Shown piece after piece: positions 50,987-63,007 of a DNA stretch of 64,000 nt. The DNA is taken from contig WBVU01000016.1 in assembly GCA_009192285.1 (NCBI GenBank), positions 744,001-808,000 on the forward strand, given 5' to 3'. The first letter of the stretch is position 1. The number at the start of each line of letters is the position of its first letter. A program made the translations under genes and the position numbers. This DNA comes from Morchella semilibera (taxonomy: Eukaryota; Ascomycota; Pezizomycetes; Pezizales; Morchellaceae). Under the pieces are notes generated by a model. It saw only the letters and a list, made by a program, of their open reading frames with translations, was not told the origin of the DNA and did not search any database.

Positions 50987-52720
50987 GCCAATTCCGGGTG
51001 GGTGAGCTGGTGGCTGGTGTAGTGATCCTAATGTTGGTCTTCCTCCGAAACGGACGAGCACAAGGGCTGGTACTGGCGGTTTTGTGGATAAGTATGTATA
51101 TATATGTATATATACACCGTGCCGGCTGGGCGTCAAGGTGTACGTCCAGCTGCCTATAAATTTAAAGCACAGTAGGATCAATTGCAATGTGTTTGAGGTT
51201 CAGAGCCCAGATGGACGGATGGATCGATGGATGGACGAGTGCACCGTAGAGGGAGCTGAGGAGAGAAATGCATCTACAGCCACAGTAGCGACAGTGTCTA
51301 CATCTCTGCTGTATGTATGTACGTACGTACTATACCCGCTAGCTAAGTAGTTAGTGGGCTGGAATACATAGATACACACGTGCATACTATTGACCACTTC
51401 CTGCTGTATATTGTATTGCCCTTTCTCCTTGTACACGGCCATGTAGACTGTGGAATTGCATGCCCTTGGCTTAGGCTTATGTGTAGCGACTTTATAATTT
51501 AATCTTGTGGATGTATGAGTGTGGTAATGATTGTTTGGTTGGATTTTTGTGCGGCGGGCGGACTAGCCGTGGTGGTGGTGTCGGATCTTATCAGATCTTT
51601 TCATCAAAGTAAATTAAAGCCCCAGCCCAAAGATTTTGAAAGCACACAAGTCCACCTAGCAGCGGGGCTCTCCACTAGAATGTTTTATTATACCTCAACC
51701 ACTCCCTCTTAACAGTTCAAAAATGTGCAAAAGGCTTCCCCCCAAGTCAAAACATCCTCCTGTTCATCATTGTGTTGTGACTCTACACCTGGGACCTGGC
51801 CCCACCTAGTAATTGGCCCTTTCACGAACGAGGCCGAGAGAATGGAGGAAGTACATGTACTCATCTATCTACATGCTCGAGGCCGAGAGCTATGTACTAC
51901 ATACATGTAAATCTACCTACAAGGCCTGCTCTGGATCTCCACACAGACACAGCAGAGTCGCGTGCGCGATACGAGCTGGCAGTTGTAGAAAGTGTTTAAG
52001 GCATATGAGTACATAACATCTACATGTACCTATCCACCCGGGTCGAGTACACAACGAGGCGGAGTCGCGCGGCATCCAGAGGGCTGCAAACACTCTGATC
52101 TGATTTGGCGCCTCTTATCTACAACATGTATCTATAGTATTATAATTATCATACACCATACATCTAGGCCTCGATCTAGTAACGAGATGTAACCGGCATG
52201 GAACTATAAATATACACATATCTCTCGTTCTATCGTTCAGACACCCAACTCTGCAGGTACTTTTTACTTTACTTTACTTTTCCGTGTCCCACATCGATCT
52301 GCAGCCCGTCGTATTTGACCGCCCAATCCCCAAAAACAAACCACCACCTAAAGTGTCAAAATAAAAAAAAATAAAAAAAAATAAAAAAAAATAAAAAAAA
52401 TCGAATCCGCATCCCTCCAGCGCCTCTACCATTCGCGGCTTCTCGATCTCGCCGGGGGATCCAGGCACACATCACCACGTCACGCACCACCGAGTGAGAT
52501 TCTGTGATTTTCTGACGCGCCCGCCGGCTTGGCGGATGACATGACGTACATCTGTAATAACAAAAATCTCCCCACTCATTCATGCTCAGCTCCCGTATAT
52601 CATCATCATCATCATCACCATCATCATCACCATAAATAAACTGCCTGAACCCCCAGAGATATCTGAACAAAAACTACTTCTCCTCTGGTTCTCCCCTCCC
52701 CTCATAGCTCATACCCCCCA
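50987..52720. other. intergenic between divergent genes
   Basis: About 1.7 kb shared upstream region. It contains three TACATGTA copies at 51852-52028, an A-rich tract of AAAATAAAA units at about 52360-52400, and a CAT/ATC trinucleotide run at 52599-52632. No gene was supported. Confidence 0.5.
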
Positions 52721-53997
52721 ATGCCGACGCAACCGTCACCGAACTTTGACCTCAATGCCATTATACGGGGGGCCCAGCTCACCATTGTGGGTGGTATGTA
52801 TATATATATATATATATATAATCTACCTAAATTCTCTCTACACATATATCAAAGCTAACATGACCCACAATATCCAGCCTTCCGCGCGCTCCAGAACCCA
52901 GAACTGTTCAAGCAGGAGCACTACCGGCAAGCTGCGATCGCCGTGGCTATCGGCATCGCAATCCGTCTGATCGTTCTGGCACCAATCTTCATCCTCAAGA
53001 TCTTTTTCGGCTTCCTCGGCCTCTTTGCGGACATGAGCGCTGCGTACAGCCTCATCTCGTATATGGAGTTTGCCGAGGAGAGCGTCCTGCAGATCCCGTT
53101 CTTTCTCATGCAGCTGATGCGGTACATTTCGCCCACCCTGGACGACATGTAAGTCCCCCCCCCCCACTTCCCCCCGGTCCTTGCCGTACTCGTCACCCTA
53201 CCCCAGCCGGGGAACAGAGCTGATGACAGACATACAGGTTCATGCAATCTCTCAAATGGGTAGACGACACCTACATGTCCAAGCACAGTGCCGAAGACCG
53301 CCAGACCCTGCGGGAGCTCTACCACCCCCGCCTCTCCAGCTACCGCCCGCGCGCTCCCGCCGGCGGCAAAAGCTCCGCCATCCTGTTCTTGCAGCGGTGG
53401 GGCCGCCGCGCCGGCATCTCCCTCGCCGTCTACCTCCTCTCCTTCACACCGGGAATTGGCCGCTTCGTGCTCCCCTCCGCCTCCTTCTACACGCTCTCCA
53501 GCGCGCTGGGACCCGGCCCCGCAACCGCAATCTTCGCCACGGGCCTCTTCCTCCCGCGCCGCTGGCTCGTGCTCTTCCTACAGGGATACTTTGCCTCGCG
53601 CGGGCTCATGCGCGAGCTGCTGGAGCCCTACTTCTCCCGCATCCCCTTCAGCGCCGACCAGAAGCGGCGGTGGTTCCGCGAGCGCGAGGGCCTGCTGTTT
53701 GGCTTTGGCGTGGGCTTCTACTTCCTCACGAGGGTGCCGTGGTTGGGCGTCCTGATCTATGGCGTTGCTGAGGCCAGCACGGCATACCTCATCACAAAGA
53801 TCACGGCGCCGGCGCCCGAGGCAAAGTTTATGACGCCAGACGAGCTCGAGAGGCTCGTGGTCTGGGAGAATAAACACGAGTTCTTGAACCTCGAGTTTGG
53901 AAAGCTGGATAAGCTCAACATCCGCGACTTGAAGAAGGGGGCGCAGCAGCAGCAGGGACCACCACCGGTGTATACGCCGGCGGAGAAGGAGTTGTAA
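52721..53997 (+). CDS. usgS: transmembrane protein UsgS family, 367 aa
   Basis: Fungal multi-span membrane protein named after Aspergillus UsgS; its biochemical role is not established. Exons are 52721-52793, 52878-53148 and 53238-53997. The introns are 84 and 89 nt, and the first has an AAGCTAACA branch site and runs through a TA microsatellite. The start MPTQPSPNFDLNAIIRGAQLTIVGAFRALQNP is diagnostic of the family. So are HYRQAAIAVAIGIAIRL (span 1), VLQIPFFLMQLMRYISPTLDDMFMQSLKWVDDTY, and the exon 3 blocks GISLAVYLLSFTPGIGRFVLPSASFYT, YFASRGLMRELLEPYFSRIPF and GVLIYGVAEASTAYLITKIT. The tail is hydrophilic with a glutamine run. Exon 3 is notably GC-rich, giving long meaningless frames on other strands. 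The length is normal. Confidence 0.92.
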
Positions 53998-55134
53998 GTG
54001 TGGGGGTAACGCATGAAGTGTGTGTGGTGCGGTCGATAGGAAGAAATTGCAGAAGGTGTGGTGTATTGTGCCCTGTATTTTTTTATATACTATTTTTAGT
54101 CTTGGTTTGCTTGTTCCGCTCTCTCATCTCTTTTGTTGAGTTTCTTTGTTATTGGTTATTTTTCTTGTTCTTTTTCTTTTTGGGGGGCGGGGGTTTGTGT
54201 TTTCATACCATCACCAACCAGGTAGTTCTACAGCGTATGTAAGTACATATACATACACACATTATATGCTGCTTTGTTTGTTTGCTTGTTTGTACGTAGC
54301 GTCCCTAAATCCCTCTCTCCCCTGTCGCGTGATATGTTTCCCTGCCCAGCCCAGCCCTGCCCCGCCCCGCCCTGCCCGGGCCCGGGCCCGGCCCCGACCA
54401 GTTCAGTTCATAAGACGCCCGCGCACCCGGCGGGCTGTCTACTGTCTACGTATATGGGTTATGTAAACCTTTCAACGCCCCACCACAAACCTAACCCCCC
54501 CCCCCCTACATAGAATCTGGAGTCTGCATGCACACCACGCCCACGCCCACGGACCGGAATCCCCACAACCGGGCACGCATGATTGGCCGAGACAGATCGC
54601 CGGGCCGGGTGAATTACACCCCCGCCCCGCCCCGGGATATGTGTGTGTGTGTGTGTGTTATGCATGCATGCATGTATGTATGCGCGGGAGAGTGCTGTTC
54701 GATTGATATGTAGATTATTTGGGTGGGTGGGGAGGGGTAGCTTTCGAGCTATAGCTACATGTATGTGGGTGGGCGGATACATGTAGTTACTAACGTCGTC
54801 CTCCTGGTGGGCGAGAGATAGAGAATATCACGATCACGATCACGATCAAGGTGTTGCAAAACATGAGTATGTATCTGTCGAGAGCAAGCAGTACTGTGAA
54901 AATGGTATCAATTGTAACAATAACTCAACTCCTCCGGAAAGAAACCCCCTCACCTCACAGCCCAAAGAAAGAAAGAGAGAAACCAAGACCGTAATTTACA
55001 AACACCATAAAGACTATAAAATAAAATAAAATAAAATAAAGATAAAAAAGCCGTAATAAACAGGATACAACCCCCCCCCCCCCCCGGAAACCAAATTACT
55101 CCCACAAGCACGCAAATCCGAAGAATCCACCTCT
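53998..55134. other. intergenic between convergent genes
   Basis: 3' flanks of UsgS and of the ankyrin gene. It holds CCCGG and GC-rich repeats near 54350-54390, a (GT)n run near 54640, two TACATGTA copies (54753, 54778), CGATCA repeats at about 54829-54846, TAAAA repeats at 55017-55041 and a C run of about 15 at 55071. No gene was recognised. Confidence 0.5.
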
Positions 55135-56076
55135 CTATTCCCCCAGCCCCAAACTAGCCATCAGCTCCTTCACCTCCTCATCCTTCGCCACCTCAATCGG
55201 CTTAATCCCACACCCGTCCACCACGCTCCCATCCGCCCCCTTCTCCACCAGCAGTCTCAGCACCGTCTCGTTCCCCCCGCACGCAGCCCTATGCAGCACC
55301 TGCTGCCCTGCATTGTCCTTCGTGTTGATATCCGCGCCCTTGTCCAGGAGCATCTTCACGAGCACGTCGTTTGCACCCTCCGCCGCACACGCCAGCGGCG
55401 TGCGCCCGCGCTCGTCCTTGGCCTCGATATCCGCGCCCCACTCCAGCAGGACCCCGACGGCCTCGCCGGGCCCCGCCAGCCGCGACCCCGCACACACCGC
55501 GCGATGCAGCGGCGTATTCCCGTCGCCGTCGCTCGCGGCAATGTCTGCGCCCGCGTCCACCAGCATCTTTAGTATTCCCACCTGGCGGCTCCTCGCGGCC
55601 CAGTGGAGCGCTGTCTCCTGTCCTGCGTCCTGCAGCGTCACATCCGCGCCGGCCTCGATGAGGGCGCGGACGGTCTCCTCGTGGCCCTTCAGGGCGGCCC
55701 AGTGGAGGGCGGTTGTGGAGCCGACGGACTCGACAATGTTGACGTCGATGCCCTTTTCGAGGAGGGTACTGACGACGCGGTGGTGGCCGCTTGCGGCGGC
55801 GCGGTGGAGAGCCGTCCCGCGTGAGCCTGACTCGATGCTGATTGAGGTGGCGCCTTTGTCGAGGACGAGGCGGACGAGGGGGTCGTGCCCGTTGAGGGCA
55901 GCCCATAGGAGGGCGCAGACGCCGTTCTTGTCCTCGAGGGCGATATCGTGGATTGTGGGGGTGAGGAGCTTGTGGATGTGACGGGAAGTGCGGTAGAGGG
56001 AGAGAAGGCACTTTAGGGAGAGGTTGTGAGCGATCAAGAGGATCAGATCGACGGGAAGGCTGTGAATTGTCGCCAT
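55135..56076 (-). CDS. F-box / ankyrin-repeat protein, 313 aa
   Basis: Intronless gene. The N terminus carries an F-box-like motif (SLPVDLILLIAHNLSLKCLLSLYRTSR, residues 6-32), which in such proteins binds Skp1 in an SCF ubiquitin ligase. About seven ankyrin repeats follow (roughly residues 50-290) with clear TALHWAA, NTPLHRA and VLLEWGADI-type motifs. They form the likely substrate-binding surface. One repeat is extended by an extra loop (VCAGSRLAGPGEAVG). The C terminus ends with a partial capping repeat. Proteins of this plan form large, variable families in fungi, so the target cannot be guessed. The coding DNA is GC-rich, and a poly-C run lies just past the stop. Confidence 0.9.
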   Translation of the reverse strand: MATIHSLPVDLILLIAHNLSLKCLLSLYRTSRHIHKLLTPTIHDIALEDKNGVCALLWAALNGHDPLVRLVLDKGATSISIESGSRGTALHRAAASGHHRVVSTLLEKGIDVNIVESVGSTTALHWAALKGHEETVRALIEAGADVTLQDAGQETALHWAARSRQVGILKMLVDAGADIAASDGDGNTPLHRAVCAGSRLAGPGEAVGVLLEWGADIEAKDERGRTPLACAAEGANDVLVKMLLDKGADINTKDNAGQQVLHRAACGGNETVLRLLVEKGADGSVVDGCGIKPIEVAKDEEVKELMASLGLGE

Positions 56077-59000
56077 TGTGGTGAGTGGTGAGTGGTGGTG
56101 ATGCTGATTCTAGTGCAAATAGATGGTGCTAATAGCAGCAATGATAGGTAATTGATTGGTATGTAGTAACTCGGGAGCTAGAGGCTGGGAGGAAATGATC
56201 GATTATACTATTATATTGTGCTTGACTGATGGTAGGTAGATAGCTGAGAGGTATGTAGCTATATATATATGTTAATATAGCTCTATAAAGCTGTTGATAT
56301 TATAAGTGCTGTTTTTTTTTTTTCTTCTTCTCCGGATATCCAATATGCGGAATCAAACGATTTATCAAATAAACAAAGCTTTCCATGATCGAGGAAGCGG
56401 GGGGGGAAGGGGGGGGGGGGACTGGGAGAGGGGGGATTTAGTACATGAGGCTCTCTCCTCCTCCTCTCACCATCTCTCTCTCTCCCTCTCTCGAGACCTT
56501 CCAATGCCTCTAGACCGTCAAGACCGCAGCTAATAGGCCAGTGGGGCCAGCTCTGAATTCCCCTGTTAATTCTCCGTTGTCACTTCTACAAACGGGGAAA
56601 AATCCGACGAATGAAGTCCGTCCACGGATTTCTTGTTCATTAGGGTAACACCCTGCAGATCGAGATTGCAATTTCCCCATTTTATTTTATTTTTCCTTTT
56701 CCTTTTGCTGGGGTGCAGAGCTTAGACCCGGAAGGGGGGGGAGAATGAGAGAGGGTGAGTTAGGGTGAAGGTGAGATTTCTTTTTGACAGCTCATGATCA
56801 TCGATTCTCACTCCGTATATGGGAAGAAGACCCCACTACACCCACAAGTTACAACAACCCCTCGATCGCCGAGGGTTAGTGCGCGCCGCCAAGACAACCC
56901 CCCTTCGATTGTTTGAACTAGTGGAACCTTTATTTTTGTTTTTTTCTTACTTCTACTTTCTAGAAAGTAAACCGTGCAGCAGCATGAGGGTTTTTTTTTC
57001 CGTTGCGTTCTATGTAGGACTACATACATGTATTCATCACTCCTTCTGTTCCGAATCCTGTCTCCGTCACACTCGCAAACCACGATAGGATTCATCATAG
57101 GATTTCAAGCAAAGCTGCCCCAAATATCATGATGTAGGTACTCTCACCCTAATAACGGAAAAACCACCAGTTTCAAAATACATGTACCTACTTCTGCAAC
57201 ACCCATATACTTTAAAGAATGAGGCTCAACCATGTTTATCACCAAGACTTTAGGTACAGCGGTGCTTTAGTATTGAAACCGCAGAGCCTGGTTTTCAAGT
57301 CTACATGTATGCCCGTTTACTTCGCACTTGACACACTGCGACAGAACTACCCGATTGCACTTGGCAGCCTGATTATCAGTAACGGTTTCACAATATGCGA
57401 TGTTGGGGTCTTCCTATTTTTCGATAGCAACTACTGAAGACGCCATAGATGTTTTAAAGGTGGATGAGCAAGTAGTACCCGGGCCACAGGATTCGCGATG
57501 CTGCCCGTGAACGAGACCAGCGATGTGTTATCCCGGAGCGCAGTGCACTTAATACTCATCGGGGTATATCTGTAGAGGCTTCCATACAGGCTGCGCACAT
57601 CTTCCTCTGACATACGAAAGTCACTGGACCAGTAATAAATGTAGCAGTAGTAATGATTGCAGCTGTAGGAGTAGAAAGCATCAACACCGTCCAGAGTGGT
57701 TTCTTGCTTAGCAGTGAGGTCCATGGTCTTTTTTCTTGATAGTTATAGCGTCAATTAATCCGGATGTATCCTTTGCGTTGTTAATGGCCGGCTATTGTTT
57801 TTTAGGATATCTAACCAGGATTTTCTTGACCAGCTACTGCGATGGCATTTCCAGCAGGCTGTATTAGCTAATGTTTAAAGTCGGTTTTCCACACGGCTTT
57901 AATACTGTTGGTAAAATCCTGAGGGCCGCCCAGTCGTCTATTAACATAGCTATATTGTCAACATTTAATTTGATGGGTTTTTATTATTTATTTTTCACTG
58001 AGGGCACTGTTTCTTGTTTCCTGAGTGCCCACCCGGATCCACATTTGGGAAACCTCCCCCAGGCGTACGGCGCGCGCTGCGTACTGACTGGTACTGGGTT
58101 AGCCTTGCTTTTCTCGTTATTAAGTAATGAGCGAACTTGGCACCCGGGGGGGTACTCGAGCCCTCTCTCAAAGTGTTCTGTAGGTTAGATATAGAAGTTT
58201 CTCCGGGGTAAACCTCGGCAAGACCCACGGTTTTGCGGAGCAGGCCCGAGAAGGGAGGTCTTCCACATGGCGATAAATCCCCGGGTCCCACCAACCACCA
58301 CCACCGTTCCGTTATGGACTCGGTGAGAGGAACTGGGTAGGTAGGCACTTTAGACTCTGGGGACTGGCAAGAGGCCGCTCTGTCAGACGACCTGGGGTAT
58401 GGTTATGTCTGGTTGACCGACGTCAGATGTAATTTCAGAGGGTGCTGTGTTGTTGCATGACCGTGTGGAGTGATTTGCTCCTGGCAGTCGAGTGATATGA
58501 TAGTGATGTTCGTGAGAGCATCGCAGCCCATACGGCGTCTATCCTCATCTCGACATCGTGTTTCCAGGTCCGAGCCCCCCACGAACGAGCAGTGATGAGC
58601 AGAGCGTAGGTACAGGACATCTCCAGCCAAGCTCAATGCGCGTATACATACAAATACTGTACCTTAGACAACCAACGTTCACATAAAGATAGAGTTACAT
58701 GATGCGCCTGTACATGTACAGATCAAACCAGATTACCGACGCACGACGTCACCTCAGCTTGGATCTGGCATATTCTCTCGTCTAAGGTACATACAGTCCC
58801 ATCCCATCCCACCGTCGGGTGATGCAGACCGTTCAAGTGCTGGTGTCTCACTCAGAAAGAGTTCCCCGATCCGATCCAATTGGGGCCCGTCTAGCCATCT
58901 TTATATAACCCTAGGCCCGGAGGGAGAGGGCCCCCCTGCCTGTGATGTCCGGTAGTCCAGGGTCCATTGACGGCGGTCAGGGATCGAGCGTGTTCGTCCG

Positions 59001-60566
59001 GTCTCTCCCCCTACTACATGTAGTGCAATCACTCCAAACAACCGCATCATGGAGGGCCCACCACCACGAGGTTTCTCGAAGGAGCTCGTATCCGGGCTCT
59101 GGGCTCTGGGGGTGCACTGGGATGAAGCAATTGCAATTACGGGGGGTTGTAACTTGCTGTATCCCCACCATGGGGCTGTTGGGGCATCCCATTCTCTTCC
59201 CTAGAGCTTCCAAGGGCTTTTGCTTGTGGGGACGTTAAGATGTACCATGCGGGCATGTGCTCCTGAGATACCACATCATGTGTTTAGCGGTGATGTGGGC
59301 ATTTGTAATAGATTTTCAGAATCTCGGCGGTGGAAGTAGCTCGTAGACTATGGGGAGAGAGAGAGGAGAACGCAAATTGAAACACTAGCAGAGTGTTGTT
59401 GTATATTATATAAATACGACATAATACGGAGAAGCAAATAAGGCCCTTTCTAATAAAAACAAAACCAAAAAAACAGATAGCAAAAGACGACTTACAGGAA
59501 GAAAGAAGGCTCCGTATTCCCTTCTATATGTATTGCTCTATTCAAGAGCACATATGGGCTGTGTGACATATAAAACAGCTTGATAAGAGTAATTATTTGC
59601 GCATGCGGAATTGATCTGTGGGGTGCATGCATACCCATCACGACGATTACAGAAGCAACAATTGAACTGCAAATACTGCCCGGGGCTCTCTCTATATGCA
59701 TCTACTTACATGTGCTACATTTAGGTACAGTACTGTAGTTATACTGAATTTCTCAACTTAATCGAACCCGTAGAGTCCTCACATGTATTGTGCTATTGAT
59801 TTCAGTTACTAATATTAGTCCAAATCATTGACATCTGTGAGGCGATAACGGGCCTATGCACGATAAGCGACAGCCCGATAACAGATCAATTACTTAATTA
59901 TACGGAGCTATACATGTATGTATGGTACATGTAGGCACTTACATCTTTTGACTCCCCCCGACGTCCCCGTACCAGTAACATCAACCCGCCCCCGTCTCGT
60001 CTCGTTCCCTCTGCCCGAAGAGGAAGAAGAAAAGAGTCGACCATGCACGTAGATACGTACATACATGTCATCGCCACCATCACCATCAACTCCCCCATTC
60101 TTGATATCAGAAACCTACAGCCTTACTCCCTCTACATGTAGATACATGCATACTCAATAAAGATGGTGGGAATCTGCACTCAGCATACATATCAAAGCAA
60201 ACGTTTACTAACAAACCCCGCAGTCCACTAATCATCACCGTTACCGTCCGTCGTCCCTTGGCTCCCGGATATGTCCTCCCCGTGTTTAACTGCGAACATG
60301 ATGGTTTTGAGGCAGGACGATATGCCTCGGGTGTGTGACGAGCATAATACGGGACCAGATACATACATACAGTATTCTGCTAGCAGTACATAGCAGGACA
60401 AGACAAGGCTCCCCCCCACAGACTCTGGGCTGGTAGAGAGGTCTATAAAGCCCCAATTGTCTCTCCTCCTCTGAGCGACCTCAATTGCTCCAGACAGACG
60501 ATCCAGGTCTACAACATCGAATTCTGAACCTATTCACATCAGCACCACATTCCCACACACACCACA
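56077..60566. other. 4.5 kb interval without a supportable gene
   Basis: It holds the promoter side of the ankyrin gene, homopurine runs near 56400-56435, about eight TACATGTA copies between 57.0 and 60.2 kb and the formamidase promoter. Frames such as 57431-57724 (minus, 97 codons) and 57995-58348 (minus) show no family, so I left them out. Confidence 0.45.
60443..60449 (+). promoter_or_regulatory. TATA box of the formamidase gene
   Basis: TATAAAG about 120 bases before ATG 60567. A C/T-rich leader and an A/C-rich run up to the start codon lie between, typical of ascomycete promoters. Confidence 0.55.
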
Positions 60567-62029
60567 ATGCCCAAGGAAGCCATTAGAACAGCTCTCAAGG
60601 TCGACCTCAAGGCACCTGGCCCCTCCCAGTCCAGCCTGCACAACAGATGGCACCCTGACAGTACCTCTCCCTTTACCTCTTCTCTCTCCACCCTTGCCTT
60701 ACTCAGAACATTACTAACCCATACCCACAGTCCCCACTGTTGGCAAAATCGCCCCCGGTGAAGCCGTCAAGATCGAGTGCATCGACTGGACCGGAGGTCA
60801 GATCAAGAATGACGACAGCGCTGACGACGTCAGGAACGTCGATCTCTCCTGCGTCCACTTCCTCAGTGGGCCCTTCGAGATTGAGGGCGCGGAGCCTGGT
60901 GATGTCCTCGTCGTCGAGATCCAGGACGTGCAGCCGTTCCAGGAGCAGCCATGGGGCTTCACGGCCGTCTTCGATAAGAAGAACGGCGGTGGCTTCCTCG
61001 ACGAGCACTACCCGCAGGCTGCCAAAGGTTCGTTCCGGTCCCCATCTCATACCACAGTACAATTAGCTCCCCGCTGACGCACAGAAACACGATAGCCATT
61101 TGGGACTTTGAGGGCATCTACTGCTCCTCCCGCCACATCCCTCACGTGCGCTTCCCCGGCCTGATCCACCCCGGCATCATGGGCTGCGCGCCCTCTCCCG
61201 AGATCCTCGCCGAGTGGAACCGCCGCGAGTCTGAACTCGTCGCGGCCTCTGGTCACCTCGACCGTGTCGTCGCCAACCTCCCCAACCCCACCGGCGTGCA
61301 CGCCGGCACGGCTAGCGGCGACCTCTACGCCAAGATCGCCCGCGAAGGCGCACGCACAATCCCCGGCCGCCCCGAACACGGCGGTAACTGCGACATCAAG
61401 AACCTCTCCCGCGGAAGCAAGACGTACCTCCCCGTACACGTCCCGGGCGCCAAGTTCTCCGTCGGCGACCTCCACTTCAGCCAGGGTGACGGAGAGATCA
61501 GCTTCTGCGGCGCAATCGAGATGGCCGGTGTGATCACGTTCAAGTTTGGCTTGATGAAGGGCGGGATCAGCGAGCTGGACATGAAGAGTCCCATCTTCCT
61601 TCCTGGGCCCGTGCAACCGCAGTTTGGCCCGGGACGCATGTTGACGTTCGAGGGGTTCTCGGTGGATGAGCAGGGGAAACAGCATTATATGGATGCGACG
61701 GTGGCATACCGGCAGACGTGTCTAAGGGTTTTCGAGTACTTGAAGAGGTACGGGTACAGTGGGGAGCAGATATATCTGCTGCTGTCGTGTGCGCCGGTCG
61801 AGGGGCATGTTGCGGGGATTGTCGACGTATGTGCTTTCCTTTCCCTTTTCTTTCATATGTTCATTTCCTTTCTGGATCTGGTGCAGAGGCTGATTGTGGG
61901 GGATAGATCCCGAACGCGTGCACGACAATGGGCATACCGATGGATATCTTTGACTTTGATATCTCTCCGGGTGCACCAGCGACGAAGCTAGACATGGGCA
62001 GCTGCGCGTTTACGAGTGATCGCAAGTGA
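60567..62029 (+). CDS. fmdS: formamidase (FmdA/AmdA family), 414 aa
   Basis: Hydrolyses formamide to formate and ammonia in the cytosol, letting fungi use formamide as nitrogen source and clearing the product of cyanide hydratase. Exons are 60567-60660, 60731-61027, 61096-61826 and 61907-62029. The introns are 70, 68 and 80 nt, and phases fit. Family hallmarks in order: NRWHPDIPTVGKIAPGE; ECIDWTGGQI; VDLSCVHFLSGPFEIEGAEPGD; HVRFPGLIHPGIMGCAPS; the EHGGNCDIKNLSRGSK loop; VGDLHFSQGDGEISFCGAIEM; CAPVEGHVAGIVD; and the end NACTTMGIPMDIFDFDISP. The length matches characterised fungal formamidases (about 410 aa). Exons 2 and 3 are GC-rich. No nitrogen-regulated cluster surrounds it. Confidence 0.95.
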
Positions 62030-63007
62030 TTGCACCACTATCAGAACAATTCCTATTTTTTTTGTTCTTTGTCTTTGTCTCTTTCTTGCTATTTGTACAT
62101 ATCCTGGGAGGTTCGCTATGCTATGTACATACAGTATTCTCATTGCTGCCAGTTTAAGGCATAATCTCCCCCCTCCACCCAGTAGAGTACCGTCTTTTTC
62201 GACTTCCAGAATTTCCAGCGCTCACGTGCTCCCGCAGATCCTGCCCAAAGTAGCCTACCTCCGAGACCAAGCTTTTGCAAATTTCGGATGTGCGAGTTGA
62301 GGAGGGAATAAGTGGGAAAGGCCGCTAATATCTGCAAATGTCTGCTTGGTGCAGGATCGAGTTGGTACTACACCAACTACATCAACTACACCCCTGAATA
62401 TCACTTGTGGGTCTTTTAAGATAAGCATACTGATGTTTATAGATATGCTTGTTTGCCCAATAGCTCATAGCTGACCTGATGACAGTAAGGTGAGCCCAAG
62501 CCCAAGCCCAAGCCCACGTTCAAGCAAAGGACAGTTAGTAGTATGTAGCCTGAATGTATACTACCCAGGCGTCTATCCAGCGACCCTCAAGCTCGTGGCC
62601 TCTTTAACTTCAGCGTAGAAGTACAGAGCTCATGGTCAAGCCCCAACCGCAAATCGCCAGCTCTAGACCCTAAGCAGCACACACAGCGGCCGCCACCAAG
62701 TCAGCTGCCAAAAGGAAATCCCCCGGGCCCCAATATCAGTCCCCCGCAAAACATCTGGTGCGTCCGCGGCCGTGGAACATCCCAATAGCCCTATAATAGG
62801 CATCGCGATATATGTTTTGGCCCCAAGTCAGTCTGGCATATAAGACGCCATGCACACCCTGCTTTTTCTAGAATATCGACCACCAATATCGTGGGGTCGC
62901 TCCTTTTGACAGATTTCTGCACCCTCCCTCTTCCCCTTCCAGTTGATTCCTTGCCTTGCTTAACGGTTCGCTCCGGTTGAAAAAGAAAGGTCGACTTTAC
63001 TCCCAAA
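62030..63007. other. intergenic
   Basis: 3' flank of formamidase and promoter of the small secreted protein gene. A hexamer repeat (CCCAAG)n lies near 62495-62515 and a CATATAAG TATA-like site near 62837. No further gene was seen. Confidence 0.5.

Noticed and set aside
53181-53771. 196-codon and similar frames overlapping the UsgS gene
   Set aside because: These are shadows of the GC-rich third exon in other frames. The UsgS reading is strongly supported by family blocks.
55289-56011. Long open frames overlapping the ankyrin gene on both strands
   Set aside because: Arg/Pro/Ala-rich shadow frames caused by GC-rich codon use. The ankyrin frame explains the region.
57431-57724. 97-codon minus-strand frame with a Tyr-rich start
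   Set aside because: Composition is somewhat protein-like, but no family, promoter or splice evidence could be found.
57995-58348. 117-codon minus-strand frame
   Set aside because: No recognisable domain and no supporting signals; probably chance.
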